Of a stretch of 15,967 nucleotides of DNA, positions 1 through 7,282 are shown piece after piece. The position numbers and the translations under genes were made by a program. Position 1 is the first letter of the stretch; each line of letters opens with the position of its first letter. The DNA comes from Bacteroidota bacterium (GTDB lineage: Bacteria > Bacteroidota > Bacteroidia > NS11-12g > UBA955). The stretch covers positions 1 to 15,967 of the forward strand of contig CANFUB010000029.1 of the NCBI GenBank assembly GCA_947450015.1. Reading direction: 5' to 3'. The notes below the pieces were generated by a model that was not told where the DNA came from, did no database searches, and worked only from the letters and a program-made list of their open reading frames with translations.

Positions 1-613
1 CTTTGGCGGCACCCATCATAAAATGGTCTAACTTGATGTAACCTGTTTCAGAATTGATCAAGCCGAAATAACTCACATTCTTCAGCTTAATATCTTCACG
101 TGTAATATCTACAAGCTTCTTAATGCCATCGCGTTCTATTGTTAAGGTTACTTTTGTATTTGGTGCACCGCGCAAGGCATCACTCGATTCATCTAAACTT
201 TTGCCAATAAAACTTTTGCCATTAATTTCAATTATTTTATCACCTACTCTTAATCCAGCTTTATCAGCGGCCAAACCACGGTAGACGATATTGATAAATT
301 GGTAATCACCTCGCTTTACACTGCTGCAACCGATGCCTCCATACTCCCCACTGCGCATTATCATGGCATCTTCTGCTTGACTTTCAGTGTAAAAATTTGT
401 GTATGGATCTAAGGAAGATAACATGGCATCAATGCCCTTTTTCATTAAATCACCAGGTTTTATTTCATCCACATAACCTGTGTGAATTTCCTTATACACG
501 CCACCAAATATTTCGATATTCTTACTTACCTCAAAATAATCATCTGCTTGTTTAAAGGCAAAGGTGAGAAGAAGAATAAATGAAATAAATAGAAATTTCT
601 TTTTTGATAGCAT
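1..613 (-). CDS. S41 family C-terminal processing peptidase, N-terminal part (partial)
   Basis: This is the first 204 codons of a carboxy-terminal processing peptidase (CtpA/Prc type, S41 serine protease) that cleaves near protein C-termini in the cell envelope. The gene runs off the left edge, so the catalytic Ser/Lys domain is not visible. Residues 1-22 form a signal peptide or membrane anchor: a Lys-rich start, then a hydrophobic run. Residues about 31-80 form the family's N-terminal helical segment, with the typical IDAMLSSLDPYTNFYTE. A PDZ domain spans about 90-175, opening with GEYGGIG and including AGLRVGDKIIEINGKSF. I translated it by hand from the ATG at 611-613. A TAnnTTTG-type element lies 4 nt upstream. 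The downstream neighbour on the opposite side is nadK, also minus strand, 42 bp away. The family assignment is strong; the substrate is unknown. Confidence 0.9.
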   Translation of the reverse strand, partial: MLSKKKFLFISFILLLTFAFKQADDYFEVSKNIEIFGGVYKEIHTGYVDEIKPGDLMKKGIDAMLSSLDPYTNFYTESQAEDAMIMRSGEYGGIGCSSVKRGDYQFINIVYRGLAADKAGLRVGDKIIEINGKSFIGKSLDESSDALRGAPNTKVTLTIERDGIKKLVDITREDIKLKNVSYFGLINSETGYIKLDHFMMGAAK

Positions 614-617
614 CTAA

Positions 618-625
618 CAAAATTA
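618..625 (-). promoter_or_regulatory. Candidate -7 element (TAATTTTG) of the S41 peptidase gene
   Basis: Read on the minus strand, TAATTTTG matches the Bacteroidota -7 consensus TAnnTTTG. Only four bases (TTAG) separate it from the ATG at 613, so the predicted transcript would begin at or within a base or two of the start codon. I see no TTTG-type -33 element at the usual 19-21 bp distance, which keeps this tentative. The region is also AT-rich, so chance matches are likely. Confidence 0.4.
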
Positions 626-655
626 AATAATTTTAGCTACAAAATTTAAAATTTT

Positions 656-1534
656 TCAATTGCGGTGGTCCATGCCCCAAAGCATTTTATTGCGCAAGGT
701 TTTCAAATAAGTATCACCTTCAAAACGCACTAGATTAATTGAAAAATCAGCCTTTCTGATGGCTATTTGAACCTTGTTATCAATCGTTACGGAACGACTG
801 TCTAAACTCGCCAAGAAATAATTGCTTCTACCCTCGATCTCAAAACTGAGAACTTGGTCGTCAGGAATAATAACGGGTCGAACGTTCAAGTTATGAGGTG
901 CGATTGGTGTTACAACTATACTCCCTGATTTTGGGAACAAAATGGGCCCTCCGCAACTTAAAGAATAGCCAGAAGAACCTGTTGGTGTGGCTACTATCAA
1001 ACCATCGGCCCAATAGGAATTTAGAGGCTCTCCATTCAAAAAAGCGTGCACTGTGATCATGCTGCTTGTTTCTTTTTTATGCAAAACAAAATCATTCATT
1101 GCATAATTAAACTGAAATAATGGTTGATTACTATCCAATTGCAAAAGATTTCTTTTATCAATTAAATAACTACCCCGCTTGAGTTGACTGAATGCATCTT
1201 TTAATCCACTGGTACTAACGTTTGCTAAAAAGCCTAAACGGCCTGTATTTACGCCAATCAATGGAATGCCACTATCTGCTAATATCTCAACTGCATCGAG
1301 TATCGTACCATCGCCACCAATGCAAATTAAATAATCAATTAATTTGTTGTGACTAGATAGCTGAGTAAAGAGCTGACTGGGATCAATTGTTAAATGAAAA
1401 TTTTTAAATTCGTTGACAAGATGCTCATGGTAATAAACTGAAACCCCTTCTGCCTTAAGGAAATCAATAATCTCCTGAACCAACAAAAGTTGTTTTTCCG
1501 AATTAATTACTTTTGAATAAAGTCCTATTTTCAT
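656..1534 (-). CDS. nadK: NAD kinase (ATP/poly-P dependent), NadK
   Basis: Cytoplasmic enzyme that phosphorylates NAD to NADP. With the ATG at 1532-1534 the protein has 292 residues, a normal length for the family. The GGDGT motif is at about residues 73-77, followed by GVNTGRLGFLANV at about 94-106. A conserved MNDFVLH segment lies near 146, and the glycine-rich DGLIVATPTGSSGYS block starts near 177. An in-frame TTG at 1573 would add 13 residues. I prefer the ATG because MKIGLYS is a natural start for the first beta strand, and because a good -7 promoter element (TATCTTTG) falls inside those extra 13 codons. It lies 70 bp downstream of the small lipoprotein gene. It appears to be a housekeeping gene, complete and unremarkable apart from its very short predicted leader. 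Confidence 0.96.
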   Translation of the reverse strand: MKIGLYSKVINSEKQLLLVQEIIDFLKAEGVSVYYHEHLVNEFKNFHLTIDPSQLFTQLSSHNKLIDYLICIGGDGTILDAVEILADSGIPLIGVNTGRLGFLANVSTSGLKDAFSQLKRGSYLIDKRNLLQLDSNQPLFQFNYAMNDFVLHKKETSSMITVHAFLNGEPLNSYWADGLIVATPTGSSGYSLSCGGPILFPKSGSIVVTPIAPHNLNVRPVIIPDDQVLSFEIEGRSNYFLASLDSRSVTIDNKVQIAIRKADFSINLVRFEGDTYLKTLRNKMLWGMDHRN

Positions 1535-1545
1535 TTTATTGTTTA

Positions 1546-1553
1546 CAAAGATA
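1546..1553 (-). promoter_or_regulatory. Candidate -7 element (TATCTTTG) of nadK
   Basis: On the minus strand TATCTTTG matches TAnnTTTG exactly and ends 11 nt before the chosen nadK ATG. An ATTG sequence about 17 bp further upstream could act as a weak -33 box. Its position inside the longer open frame argues that translation starts at 1534, not at the TTG at 1573. The implied leader is only a few bases long. Confidence 0.55.
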
Positions 1554-1604
1554 GCTAAATTTATTTTTACCAATGTTGAAGGATGTGAATTGAGAGGCTA
1601 GCGC

Positions 1605-2123
1605 CTAAAATTCAAAACGCAGCACTGGTGTTTGTGCCTTGTTGCTTTTATTCAGTGCTCTATCATATAATTGAAAAGAATAGTACATCGAATCCGGAAA
1701 AATACCAGCAGATGGGGATGCTTTCAGTAGCATCTGAATTTCGCCACTAATACTTTTAGATTTGCCTGTCGGTGTTAAATTAATAATTCTATCGTTATAG
1801 TTCAGAAATTCGCCCGGAAAACCTGGCTTTGGAATCTTACTTGCCTTACCGTTCACTACCTCATATATTTCTATAATTAAGTTATTATAAAATGGTGAAC
1901 TCTCATTAAACGGGGGTATGGTATCATCGGTATTCAAACCAATATCGCCATCACCATCTGCATAGGCAATTATAAAATTTACCGCTGAATCTTTTCCATT
2001 TAATTTTAACTGTTCAACTTTTTTAATAGAAATTGATGGAATGATTGATTCATTGTTAGATTCTTGCTTACAACTTGCAATAAAAATAAAAAGGATTATA
2101 AATATACTATATTTTTGAGCCAT
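1605..2123 (-). CDS. Small lipoprotein of unknown function with Asp-rich loop
   Basis: I do not recognise a named family. The 172-residue product begins with a lipoprotein signal peptide: a Lys at position 4, a hydrophobic run 6-15, and lipobox IASC with the lipidated Cys at 18. It should therefore be anchored in an envelope membrane. The following residues (KQESNNE) form a polar linker. At 56-67 the sequence DGDGDIGLNTDD has acidic residues spaced as in an EF-hand or dockerin calcium loop (positions 1, 3, 5 and 12). The C-terminal part (YYSFQLYDRALNKSN, about 147-161) resembles the last strands of an Ig-like beta sandwich. The ATG at 2123 is supported because any later start would destroy the signal peptide. 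It overlaps the start codon of the divergent plus-strand gene by 2 bp. No clear promoter is visible on its own side. Confidence 0.75.
   Translation of the reverse strand: MAQKYSIFIILFIFIASCKQESNNESIIPSISIKKVEQLKLNGKDSAVNFIIAYADGDGDIGLNTDDTIPPFNESSPFYNNLIIEIYEVVNGKASKIPKPGFPGEFLNYNDRIINLTPTGKSKSISGEIQMLLKASPSAGIFPDSMYYSFQLYDRALNKSNKAQTPVLRFEF
2110..2117 (+). promoter_or_regulatory. Candidate -7 element (TATTTTTG) of the plus-strand operon
   Basis: TATTTTTG matches TAnnTTTG and ends four bases before the ATG at 2122. It lies inside the signal-peptide codons of the divergent lipoprotein gene, because the two genes share their start site and leave no intergenic DNA. No convincing -33 box is visible. 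If it is used, the mRNA of the four-gene operon would begin at or next to the start codon. Confidence 0.4.
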
Positions 2124-3105
2124 GCTTTTAAATCAGTTAGAAAAAGCGATCCTTACTGTTAACACCGAACAGTTTGACAACTTGGCATTAGAGGTATTCT
2201 CTTACCAAAGTGTCCACTGTGAGGTGTATAAAAAGTATTTAGAACTTATAAAAACTGATTTAACAAAGATAAACAAGGTTGAAGATATTCCCTATTTACC
2301 GATCGAATTTTTTAAAACTTTTAAAATAACCTCTACAGAAAGTGCCCATGAGATAATTTTTGAGAGCAGCAGCACAAGCGGCTTAGGTGTTAGTAAACAC
2401 TTTGTCAAGTCGAAGGAATGGTACACAGAATTGTTTAAAGCAAGTTTTGAATTTCACCTAAATGACGCTACAAAATATTGTCATTTGGCCTTACTGCCCT
2501 CCTATTTGGAAAGGGAACATTCATCATTGGTATTTCAGATCAATCATTTTATTCAAAATAGTCAGTTTAAGGAAAGTGGGTTTTACTTGTTCGACCAATC
2601 TGCATTAGCTGAACAAATACGCTATAATGAACAACACATGATCCCTACTATCTTATGGGGGGTTACCTATGCATTGCTTGATTTTGCTGAATCTTTTCCA
2701 ATGGTATTAAAAAACACTCAAATAATTGAAACCGGTGGCATGAAAGGAAAGCGCAAAGAAATTGTTCGTGAAGAATTACATCAAATTTTAAAAAGCGCCT
2801 TTCAAATTCAATCCATTTTTGGCGAATATGGCATGACCGAATTAATGAGCCAAGCGTATTCCCTTAAAAATGGCAAATACAAATGCCCACCTTGGATGCG
2901 CATAATGACAAGAGAAATAAATGACCCTTTAAGTGCTGCTGCAATTGGAAAAAATGGGGTTATCAATATCATTGATTTAGGAAACCTTAATTCATGTTCA
3001 TTTATTGCAACTTCAGATATAGGAAAAGTATTTGAAGATGGCACCTTTGAGGTATTGGGTCGTCTTGACAATAGCGATACAAGGGGTTGCAATTTATTGG
3101 TTTAA
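2122..3105 (+). CDS. LuxE-like acyl-protein synthetase / acyl-activating enzyme (ANL superfamily)
   Basis: The 327-residue protein resembles the LuxE family, which uses ATP to activate a fatty acid as acyl-AMP and transfers it to a protein cysteine or another acceptor. Visible ANL motifs are a Ser/Thr-rich phosphate loop (ESSSTSGLG, 81-89), the GEYGMTELMSQ motif (about 234-244) and the GRLDNSDTRGCN segment (313-324), which corresponds to the hinge-proximal GRxD region. There is no full C-terminal lid domain, as is usual for LuxE-size proteins (about 330-370 residues). The N-terminal part (to about 60) is helical and polar. It is the first gene of a four-gene operon, with 15 bp to the next. 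Lux genes are absent, so a bioluminescence role is not suggested. An acyl donor role in envelope or glycan modification is inference. Confidence 0.82.
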   Translation: MLLNQLEKAILTVNTEQFDNLALEVFSYQSVHCEVYKKYLELIKTDLTKINKVEDIPYLPIEFFKTFKITSTESAHEIIFESSSTSGLGVSKHFVKSKEWYTELFKASFEFHLNDATKYCHLALLPSYLEREHSSLVFQINHFIQNSQFKESGFYLFDQSALAEQIRYNEQHMIPTILWGVTYALLDFAESFPMVLKNTQIIETGGMKGKRKEIVREELHQILKSAFQIQSIFGEYGMTELMSQAYSLKNGKYKCPPWMRIMTREINDPLSAAAIGKNGVINIIDLGNLNSCSFIATSDIGKVFEDGTFEVLGRLDNSDTRGCNLLV

Positions 3106-3120
3106 AAAAAGCATTTTAAT

Positions 3121-4050
3121 TTGAAAGTAATCATACACCAAATAACCAGTTTTGTTAGTGCCCAGAAACCCGGTCATTGGCTGCTGATATTAATCTTTTG
3201 TAGTTGCAGTGTCTACATTAATTATGGTCTAGGTTTGCAAACCTATTTTAATCGACTTGGCGGCACCAAAGAATACTTGAGTTATGTAATGCTTTATGCC
3301 ATTCACTCTTTATTTGCGTTCTTATCCTATAGTTTTTTTTACAATAATTTCAAATTTTGGAAACAAATAGGCTTTGTTGTTTTGCTATTTTTGAGTTTTC
3401 TTATTTTTGCATTTAGAGCTACTTTCTACCAACAATATGACTTAATAGAAACCCTTTCTGTTGAAGGACAAATTAGGATCAATCAGTTCGTTTTTAACGA
3501 TGTATTTAGACTTTTATATCTATTTGTTCCAATAACCATTATTTGGTTTGTTATGGATAGAAAAGATAGACCATTGTATGGATTAACCTTTAAGAACCAC
3601 AAGCCAAAGCTATACTTTAAATTACTGCTAATAATGTTGCCACTCATTGCCTTGGCAAGCTGTCTCAGCGACTTTCTAGCTTATTACCCTCGGGTGCATG
3701 TTTTAATACCATTAAGCCCACCCAATTGGAAATTATGGTTGTATGAAATATTTTATGGAATGGATTTTATTTCCATAGAACTTTTCTTTAGAGGGTTTCT
3801 TATCATCGGTTTTGTCAGGTATGTAGGCATCAACTCTGTTCTGCCAATGGCTTGTTTTTATCTCTCAATTCATTTTGGCAAACCATTTGGTGAAGCCATT
3901 AGCTCCTTTTTTGGTGGTATCATTTTAGGTGTTATTTCTTTCCATAGTGGTAGTATATTTGGCGGCATAATGGTGCATGCGGGCATTGCTTGGTTAATGG
4001 AAATAGGCGGCACCATTGGAAATTTTTTTAAAACACAATGGCTAGAGTAA
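3121..4050 (+). CDS. CPBP-family (CAAX protease/bacteriocin-processing) membrane protein, divergent motif
   Basis: A 309-residue polytopic membrane protein with about eight hydrophobic segments. The C-terminal half (about 205-300) matches the CPBP (Abi/Rce1-like) intramembrane protease domain. Motif 1 reads I219-E220-L-F-F-R224 in place of EExxxR, so one of the two glutamates is missing. Motif 2 offers H251 (YLSIHFGKPFGE) and motif 3 H286 (VHAGIAWLMEIGG). The start is TTG at 3121: an in-frame stop at 3103-3105 lies just upstream and no ATG or GTG falls between, while the next ATG is about 55 codons in, after the first membrane span. It sits 15 bp after the LuxE-like gene and overlaps the glycosyltransferase gene by 13 bp. 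Family members cleave membrane peptides or have lost catalysis; which applies here is open. Confidence 0.82.
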   Translation: MKVIIHQITSFVSAQKPGHWLLILIFCSCSVYINYGLGLQTYFNRLGGTKEYLSYVMLYAIHSLFAFLSYSFFYNNFKFWKQIGFVVLLFLSFLIFAFRATFYQQYDLIETLSVEGQIRINQFVFNDVFRLLYLFVPITIIWFVMDRKDRPLYGLTFKNHKPKLYFKLLLIMLPLIALASCLSDFLAYYPRVHVLIPLSPPNWKLWLYEIFYGMDFISIELFFRGFLIIGFVRYVGINSVLPMACFYLSIHFGKPFGEAISSFFGGIILGVISFHSGSIFGGIMVHAGIAWLMEIGGTIGNFFKTQWLE

Positions 4051-5159
4051 AAACGATAGGAACAAATGCTTTAAGTTATCCTGAAATTAGAAATTTCGCA
4101 GGGTACAAGTACCAATATTTCCGCTTTAAGAAGGTAATTGATTTTTATAAGTTCCCCTCTTATTTTCTTTTTAAAATAAAAGGTATAATTAATAAAAAAT
4201 GGCTGAATAGCTTTATGGATGGGGGTTTGAATCGCTGTGACTTTTACCATTTTTTCAATGTTCTCAATTTAGGCAACAAACCATTTATTACAACCTATGA
4301 GACAGTAATTCCCCGTTGGAATGACACACCAAAAGCATTTAAAAAAGGTTTAGAAATCATTGCCCGAAAGAATTGCATTCAGATAATTGCAATTTCGCAA
4401 TCTGCATCTCACAGACAAGCCAACATAATTAAAACATACAGGCCCGATTTATTGGATGTAATTATGCAAAAAAACCGCGTATTATTACCGCCACAAATCA
4501 ATTTCATAAACACAATTGATGATAAAAAAGAAATTGGCAATACCATTGTATTTACAATTGTTGGGGCCGATTTTTTTAGAAAAGGGGGCCAAGCCATAAT
4601 GGCTGTATTTGAGCAACTTTTATCTGAAAACAAACCCATTCATTTAAATATAGTCAGTACCTTAAATTATGGTGACTATGCATCTAAAACAACCAAGAAA
4701 GATTTAGAAAAGGTAGAAACCACCATCGGTAAATTTGCCAATTGCATTACCCATTATAAATCAATGAGCAATGACGGTGTTAAAAAATTACTTTTAGAAA
4801 CAGATGTCGCCCTTTTACCCAGTCTTGCTGAAACATTTGGCTATTTTATTTTGGAGGCCCAAGCTGCAGGATGCCCTGTGATTACAACAGATATAAGGGC
4901 CATGCCTGAAATTAACAACAATGAATCTGGTTGGTTAATTAATATTAAGACTGGCGAGCGAGATGATGCAGACTTAAGTTATACGAATCAATTAATTCAA
5001 AAAATTGAAACGCAATTACAAGCTATTATTTTAGAGATTTTAAATGACCCAAGTATTATCAGACAGAAAGGACGTACGGCCTTAGCAAATATCATTAAGA
5101 ACCATGACCCTAAAACACACCAAATGATTCTAGAATCAATCTATAATACAATAAAATAA
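4038..5159 (+). CDS. Glycosyltransferase family 4-like (GT-B fold)
   Basis: A 373-residue cytoplasmic or membrane-associated glycosyltransferase that should move a sugar from a nucleotide-sugar donor to a lipid-linked or glycan acceptor. The C-terminal donor-binding domain is clear. GADFFRKGG at about 176-184 opens the second Rossmann domain. The EX7E motif is E265-TFGYFIL-E273, followed by AQAAGCPVITTDIRAMPEI, the usual GT4 signature. The N-terminal acceptor domain (about 1-160) is less conserved and basic, with aromatic residues at 22-45 that could contact the membrane. The ATG at 4038 lies inside the end of the CPBP gene (13-bp overlap), which suggests translational coupling; the next in-frame Met is near residue 60. 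Only 1 bp separates its stop from the next gene. Sugar specificity cannot be read from the sequence. Confidence 0.88.
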   Translation: MARVKTIGTNALSYPEIRNFAGYKYQYFRFKKVIDFYKFPSYFLFKIKGIINKKWLNSFMDGGLNRCDFYHFFNVLNLGNKPFITTYETVIPRWNDTPKAFKKGLEIIARKNCIQIIAISQSASHRQANIIKTYRPDLLDVIMQKNRVLLPPQINFINTIDDKKEIGNTIVFTIVGADFFRKGGQAIMAVFEQLLSENKPIHLNIVSTLNYGDYASKTTKKDLEKVETTIGKFANCITHYKSMSNDGVKKLLLETDVALLPSLAETFGYFILEAQAAGCPVITTDIRAMPEINNNESGWLINIKTGERDDADLSYTNQLIQKIETQLQAIILEILNDPSIIRQKGRTALANIIKNHDPKTHQMILESIYNTIK

Positions 5160-5160
5160 A

Positions 5161-6453
5161 ATGGGCAAAAAAGGGTTCTGGATAATCGCAATTGGTTTGC
5201 ATTGCTTATGTTTTTTAATGCAAGTAATAGGACCAACAACTTTGCTACAAGACTCAAAAGAATATTTGTTTGCTGCCGATAATTTATTGAATGCACATCA
5301 GCTTTATTGCTGGGATTTAACCGATACCATTAATCCTGACTACTTAACCAAGCGACCCTTCCTATTTCCAAGTATACTAGCATTGATAAAGTTCCTAAGT
5401 TTTGGTAATTTCAAGCTCTTTGTAATTTTTCTACTTATACTTCAAAATCTAATCAGCCTTTTAAATTTGAAACTAATGTTAAAATTTGTTTTTCATTTTA
5501 CTGAAAAATTGAATTTTAAAATGGTCTTAATCCTATTAATACTAACACCTGCACAAATTATTTATGCCAATTTAATAATGAGTGAAATATGGCTTCAATT
5601 GGTGATCATGCTTTTGCTAAATTATTTTTTATTTTACCGCGACAATGCAAAATGGCAGTTCTTTGCTGCCTTGCTTTGCATTGCGGGCATCGCATTGAAG
5701 CCCGTTTTTATATTTTGGGTATTACTGTTCCCTGTTTTTACAATCTATTACAATAGAAAAGCGCTGCATTTAAAACTTATTGGCATCACTTTATTACCTC
5801 TAGTATTTTTCTTATTTACTCTGCATTGGAATGAACAAAGGACAGGGATCAGGCAATATTCATCCATTAGTACAATCAATCTTTTGCACTACAATGCATA
5901 CACATTATTAATTCACGAAAAAGGCATCCATAAAGCAGATTCAATAATAGATGATATTAGCTTAAGGGCTAGTCAACAAAGCACCTACAAGCAACAACAA
6001 GTATTCAAGGACAATGCTGCTAAGGCGCTGATCATGGCTAATCTAGGTCCTTATTTTTATTTGCACCTACGGGGTGCACTATTGTGTATTTTAGATCCCG
6101 GAAGATTCGATATTACGCAGTTTTTTAACTTGCGGCATTCTCAAAACTTATTGTACGAAAGCAGTAAAAAAAATAACTCAAACGCACTCTTTAATAGTTT
6201 CTTAAATCCACTAGGTTTCATCTTAATTGGCCTTCTTGTTTGTAATTTTATCAAATTAAGCATAGCCATTCGTTTTGTTTTTTTAAAGGGTATAAGCATT
6301 GCCAATAAATTTCTCTTGCTAGTTTTTCCTTTCTATATTCTTATGCTTACTGGACCTATTGGTAGCAGTAGGTTTGCAATGCCAATTATGCCCATTTACT
6401 TAGGTATTATTTTGATAGCTTTAGCGACCAAGAAAAAACCAATTAATCAATAA
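5161..6453 (+). CDS. Polytopic membrane protein, probable GT-C-type glycosyltransferase (PMT/ArnT-like)
   Basis: A 430-residue integral membrane protein with roughly ten hydrophobic segments. After the first span (about 6-24) an outward loop carries D31-S-K-E-Y35, and then TKRPFLFPSILALIKFL at about 63-79. This arrangement (acidic residue in the first loop, then RP-rich entry into the next helix) is typical of GT-C enzymes such as PMT, ArnT and other polyprenyl-phosphate-sugar-dependent transferases. These enzymes act on the periplasmic side using lipid-linked sugars. The C-terminal spans (about 345-425) are short and close together. It is the last gene of the plus-strand operon, 1 bp after the GT4 gene, and is convergent with the phosphatase gene at 7280-6549. 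An O-antigen polymerase-like role is a less likely alternative. The precise substrate is unknown. Confidence 0.7.
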   Translation: MGKKGFWIIAIGLHCLCFLMQVIGPTTLLQDSKEYLFAADNLLNAHQLYCWDLTDTINPDYLTKRPFLFPSILALIKFLSFGNFKLFVIFLLILQNLISLLNLKLMLKFVFHFTEKLNFKMVLILLILTPAQIIYANLIMSEIWLQLVIMLLLNYFLFYRDNAKWQFFAALLCIAGIALKPVFIFWVLLFPVFTIYYNRKALHLKLIGITLLPLVFFLFTLHWNEQRTGIRQYSSISTINLLHYNAYTLLIHEKGIHKADSIIDDISLRASQQSTYKQQQVFKDNAAKALIMANLGPYFYLHLRGALLCILDPGRFDITQFFNLRHSQNLLYESSKKNNSNALFNSFLNPLGFILIGLLVCNFIKLSIAIRFVFLKGISIANKFLLLVFPFYILMLTGPIGSSRFAMPIMPIYLGIILIALATKKKPINQ

Positions 6454-6538
6454 GTTTTTATTTTAAGTAACTGTAACATTAATTCATTGGCTAGCATTTG
6501 GGCAGCAATTGAAAATTTAAAAGCAATAAAATGGGTTG

Positions 6539-6565
6539 CAATTAATGATTATTGACAATTAATGA
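6539..6565. repeat. Short direct repeat (CAATTAATGA twice, 17-bp offset)
   Basis: CAATTAATGA occurs at 6539-6548 and again at 6556-6565. The second copy covers the last codons of the CpsB-type phosphatase gene and the first lies just beyond its stop. This may be a small local duplication at the end of the gene. The surrounding 95-bp convergent gap (6454-6548) shows no convincing hairpin terminator. Confidence 0.4.
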
Positions 6566-7280
6566 CTTTTGTGAAGTCAATTTTGCTAAACAGTTTGCTT
6601 TGAAAAACCTCATTAACGAGTTCAAGATGGTTAATACTATGCGCATCTGTTCCTAAAAAACTATAATGTCCATTTTGAATCAGCCATTGTGCAAGCTTTT
6701 TGGCAGTAGGTGAATAGTACCCAACCAATGACAATAAATTGATTTGAAATTTAATGCCTGTTTCAAGAATTTTTTCTACTTCCTCGTAATTATTTTGCAA
6801 ATAAACATAGCGTTCAGGGTGCGCAAATATGGGTGTATAGCCTTGGGTTCTTAAGTCAAATATGAGTTCTGTAAAGAATATAGGCTTATTTAAAAATGAT
6901 GTTTCAACAAGCATATATTCATTGTTAAATTTCATCAAAGCTTCCCTATTTTTAACCCTTTCTAAAAAATATTCATCAATATAATATTCAGCAGCAAATT
7001 CAATTTGCAATGGAATGCCATTGGTTTTCAAAGCAGCATTTAGGAGGTCTTTTTTCTCATTAATAATTTCTGGCGTGTTGTCGTAATAATTGGCCATAAC
7101 ATGAGGCGTAGCAACAAGCTTTGTATAACCTAAGTCAACAAATTTTCGAGCCATTAGGAGCGAGTTTTCAAGTGTCTTTGATCCATCATCGATTCCGAAT
7201 AAAATATGGTTGTGCATATCCCATTTAAGTGGATTAACAACCTTTATTTTTTTTGAAAACAATTGATCTAAAAAACCCAT
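6549..7280 (-). CDS. CpsB/YwqE-type PHP-domain tyrosine-protein phosphatase
   Basis: A 243-residue cytoplasmic metallophosphatase of the PHP family, related to CpsB/CapC/YwqE, which removes phosphate from the tyrosine tail of bacterial tyrosine kinases. Metal-binding motifs are all present: H23-N-H25 and D31-D32-G (DMHNHILFGIDDGSKT), H60 (ATPH), E98 (AAEYY), H154 in AHPERY, and D212-A-H214 in LGTDAHS. Length is close to the family norm of about 250. The ATG at 7280 begins 2 bp after the stop of the kinase gene, so kinase and phosphatase are almost certainly co-expressed. It is the last gene of the long minus-strand array and ends convergent to the GT-C gene. It probably completes the phosphorylation cycle that controls polysaccharide chain assembly. 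Confidence 0.93.
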   Translation of the reverse strand: MGFLDQLFSKKIKVVNPLKWDMHNHILFGIDDGSKTLENSLLMARKFVDLGYTKLVATPHVMANYYDNTPEIINEKKDLLNAALKTNGIPLQIEFAAEYYIDEYFLERVKNREALMKFNNEYMLVETSFLNKPIFFTELIFDLRTQGYTPIFAHPERYVYLQNNYEEVEKILETGIKFQINLLSLVGYYSPTAKKLAQWLIQNGHYSFLGTDAHSINHLELVNEVFQSKLFSKIDFTKVINCQ

Positions 7281-7282
7281 GC

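Noticed and set aside
1535..1573. N-terminal extension of NAD kinase from a TTG at 1573
   Set aside because: The 13 extra residues are not family-like, and a matching -7 promoter element lies within them; the ATG at 1534 gives the normal length.
1595..1606. Small hairpin AGGC-TAGC-GCCT at the end of the lipoprotein gene, as a terminator
   Set aside because: The stem is only 4 bp, includes the stop codon and has no following T-run.
2808..3092. Minus-strand 94-codon frame inside the LuxE-like gene
   Set aside because: It is antisense to a conserved region (YGMTE and GRLD motifs), with no domain or start signal of its own.
6454..6548. Possible bidirectional terminator between the convergent genes
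   Set aside because: I found only short AT-rich partial repeats and no stable stem followed by a T-run on either strand.
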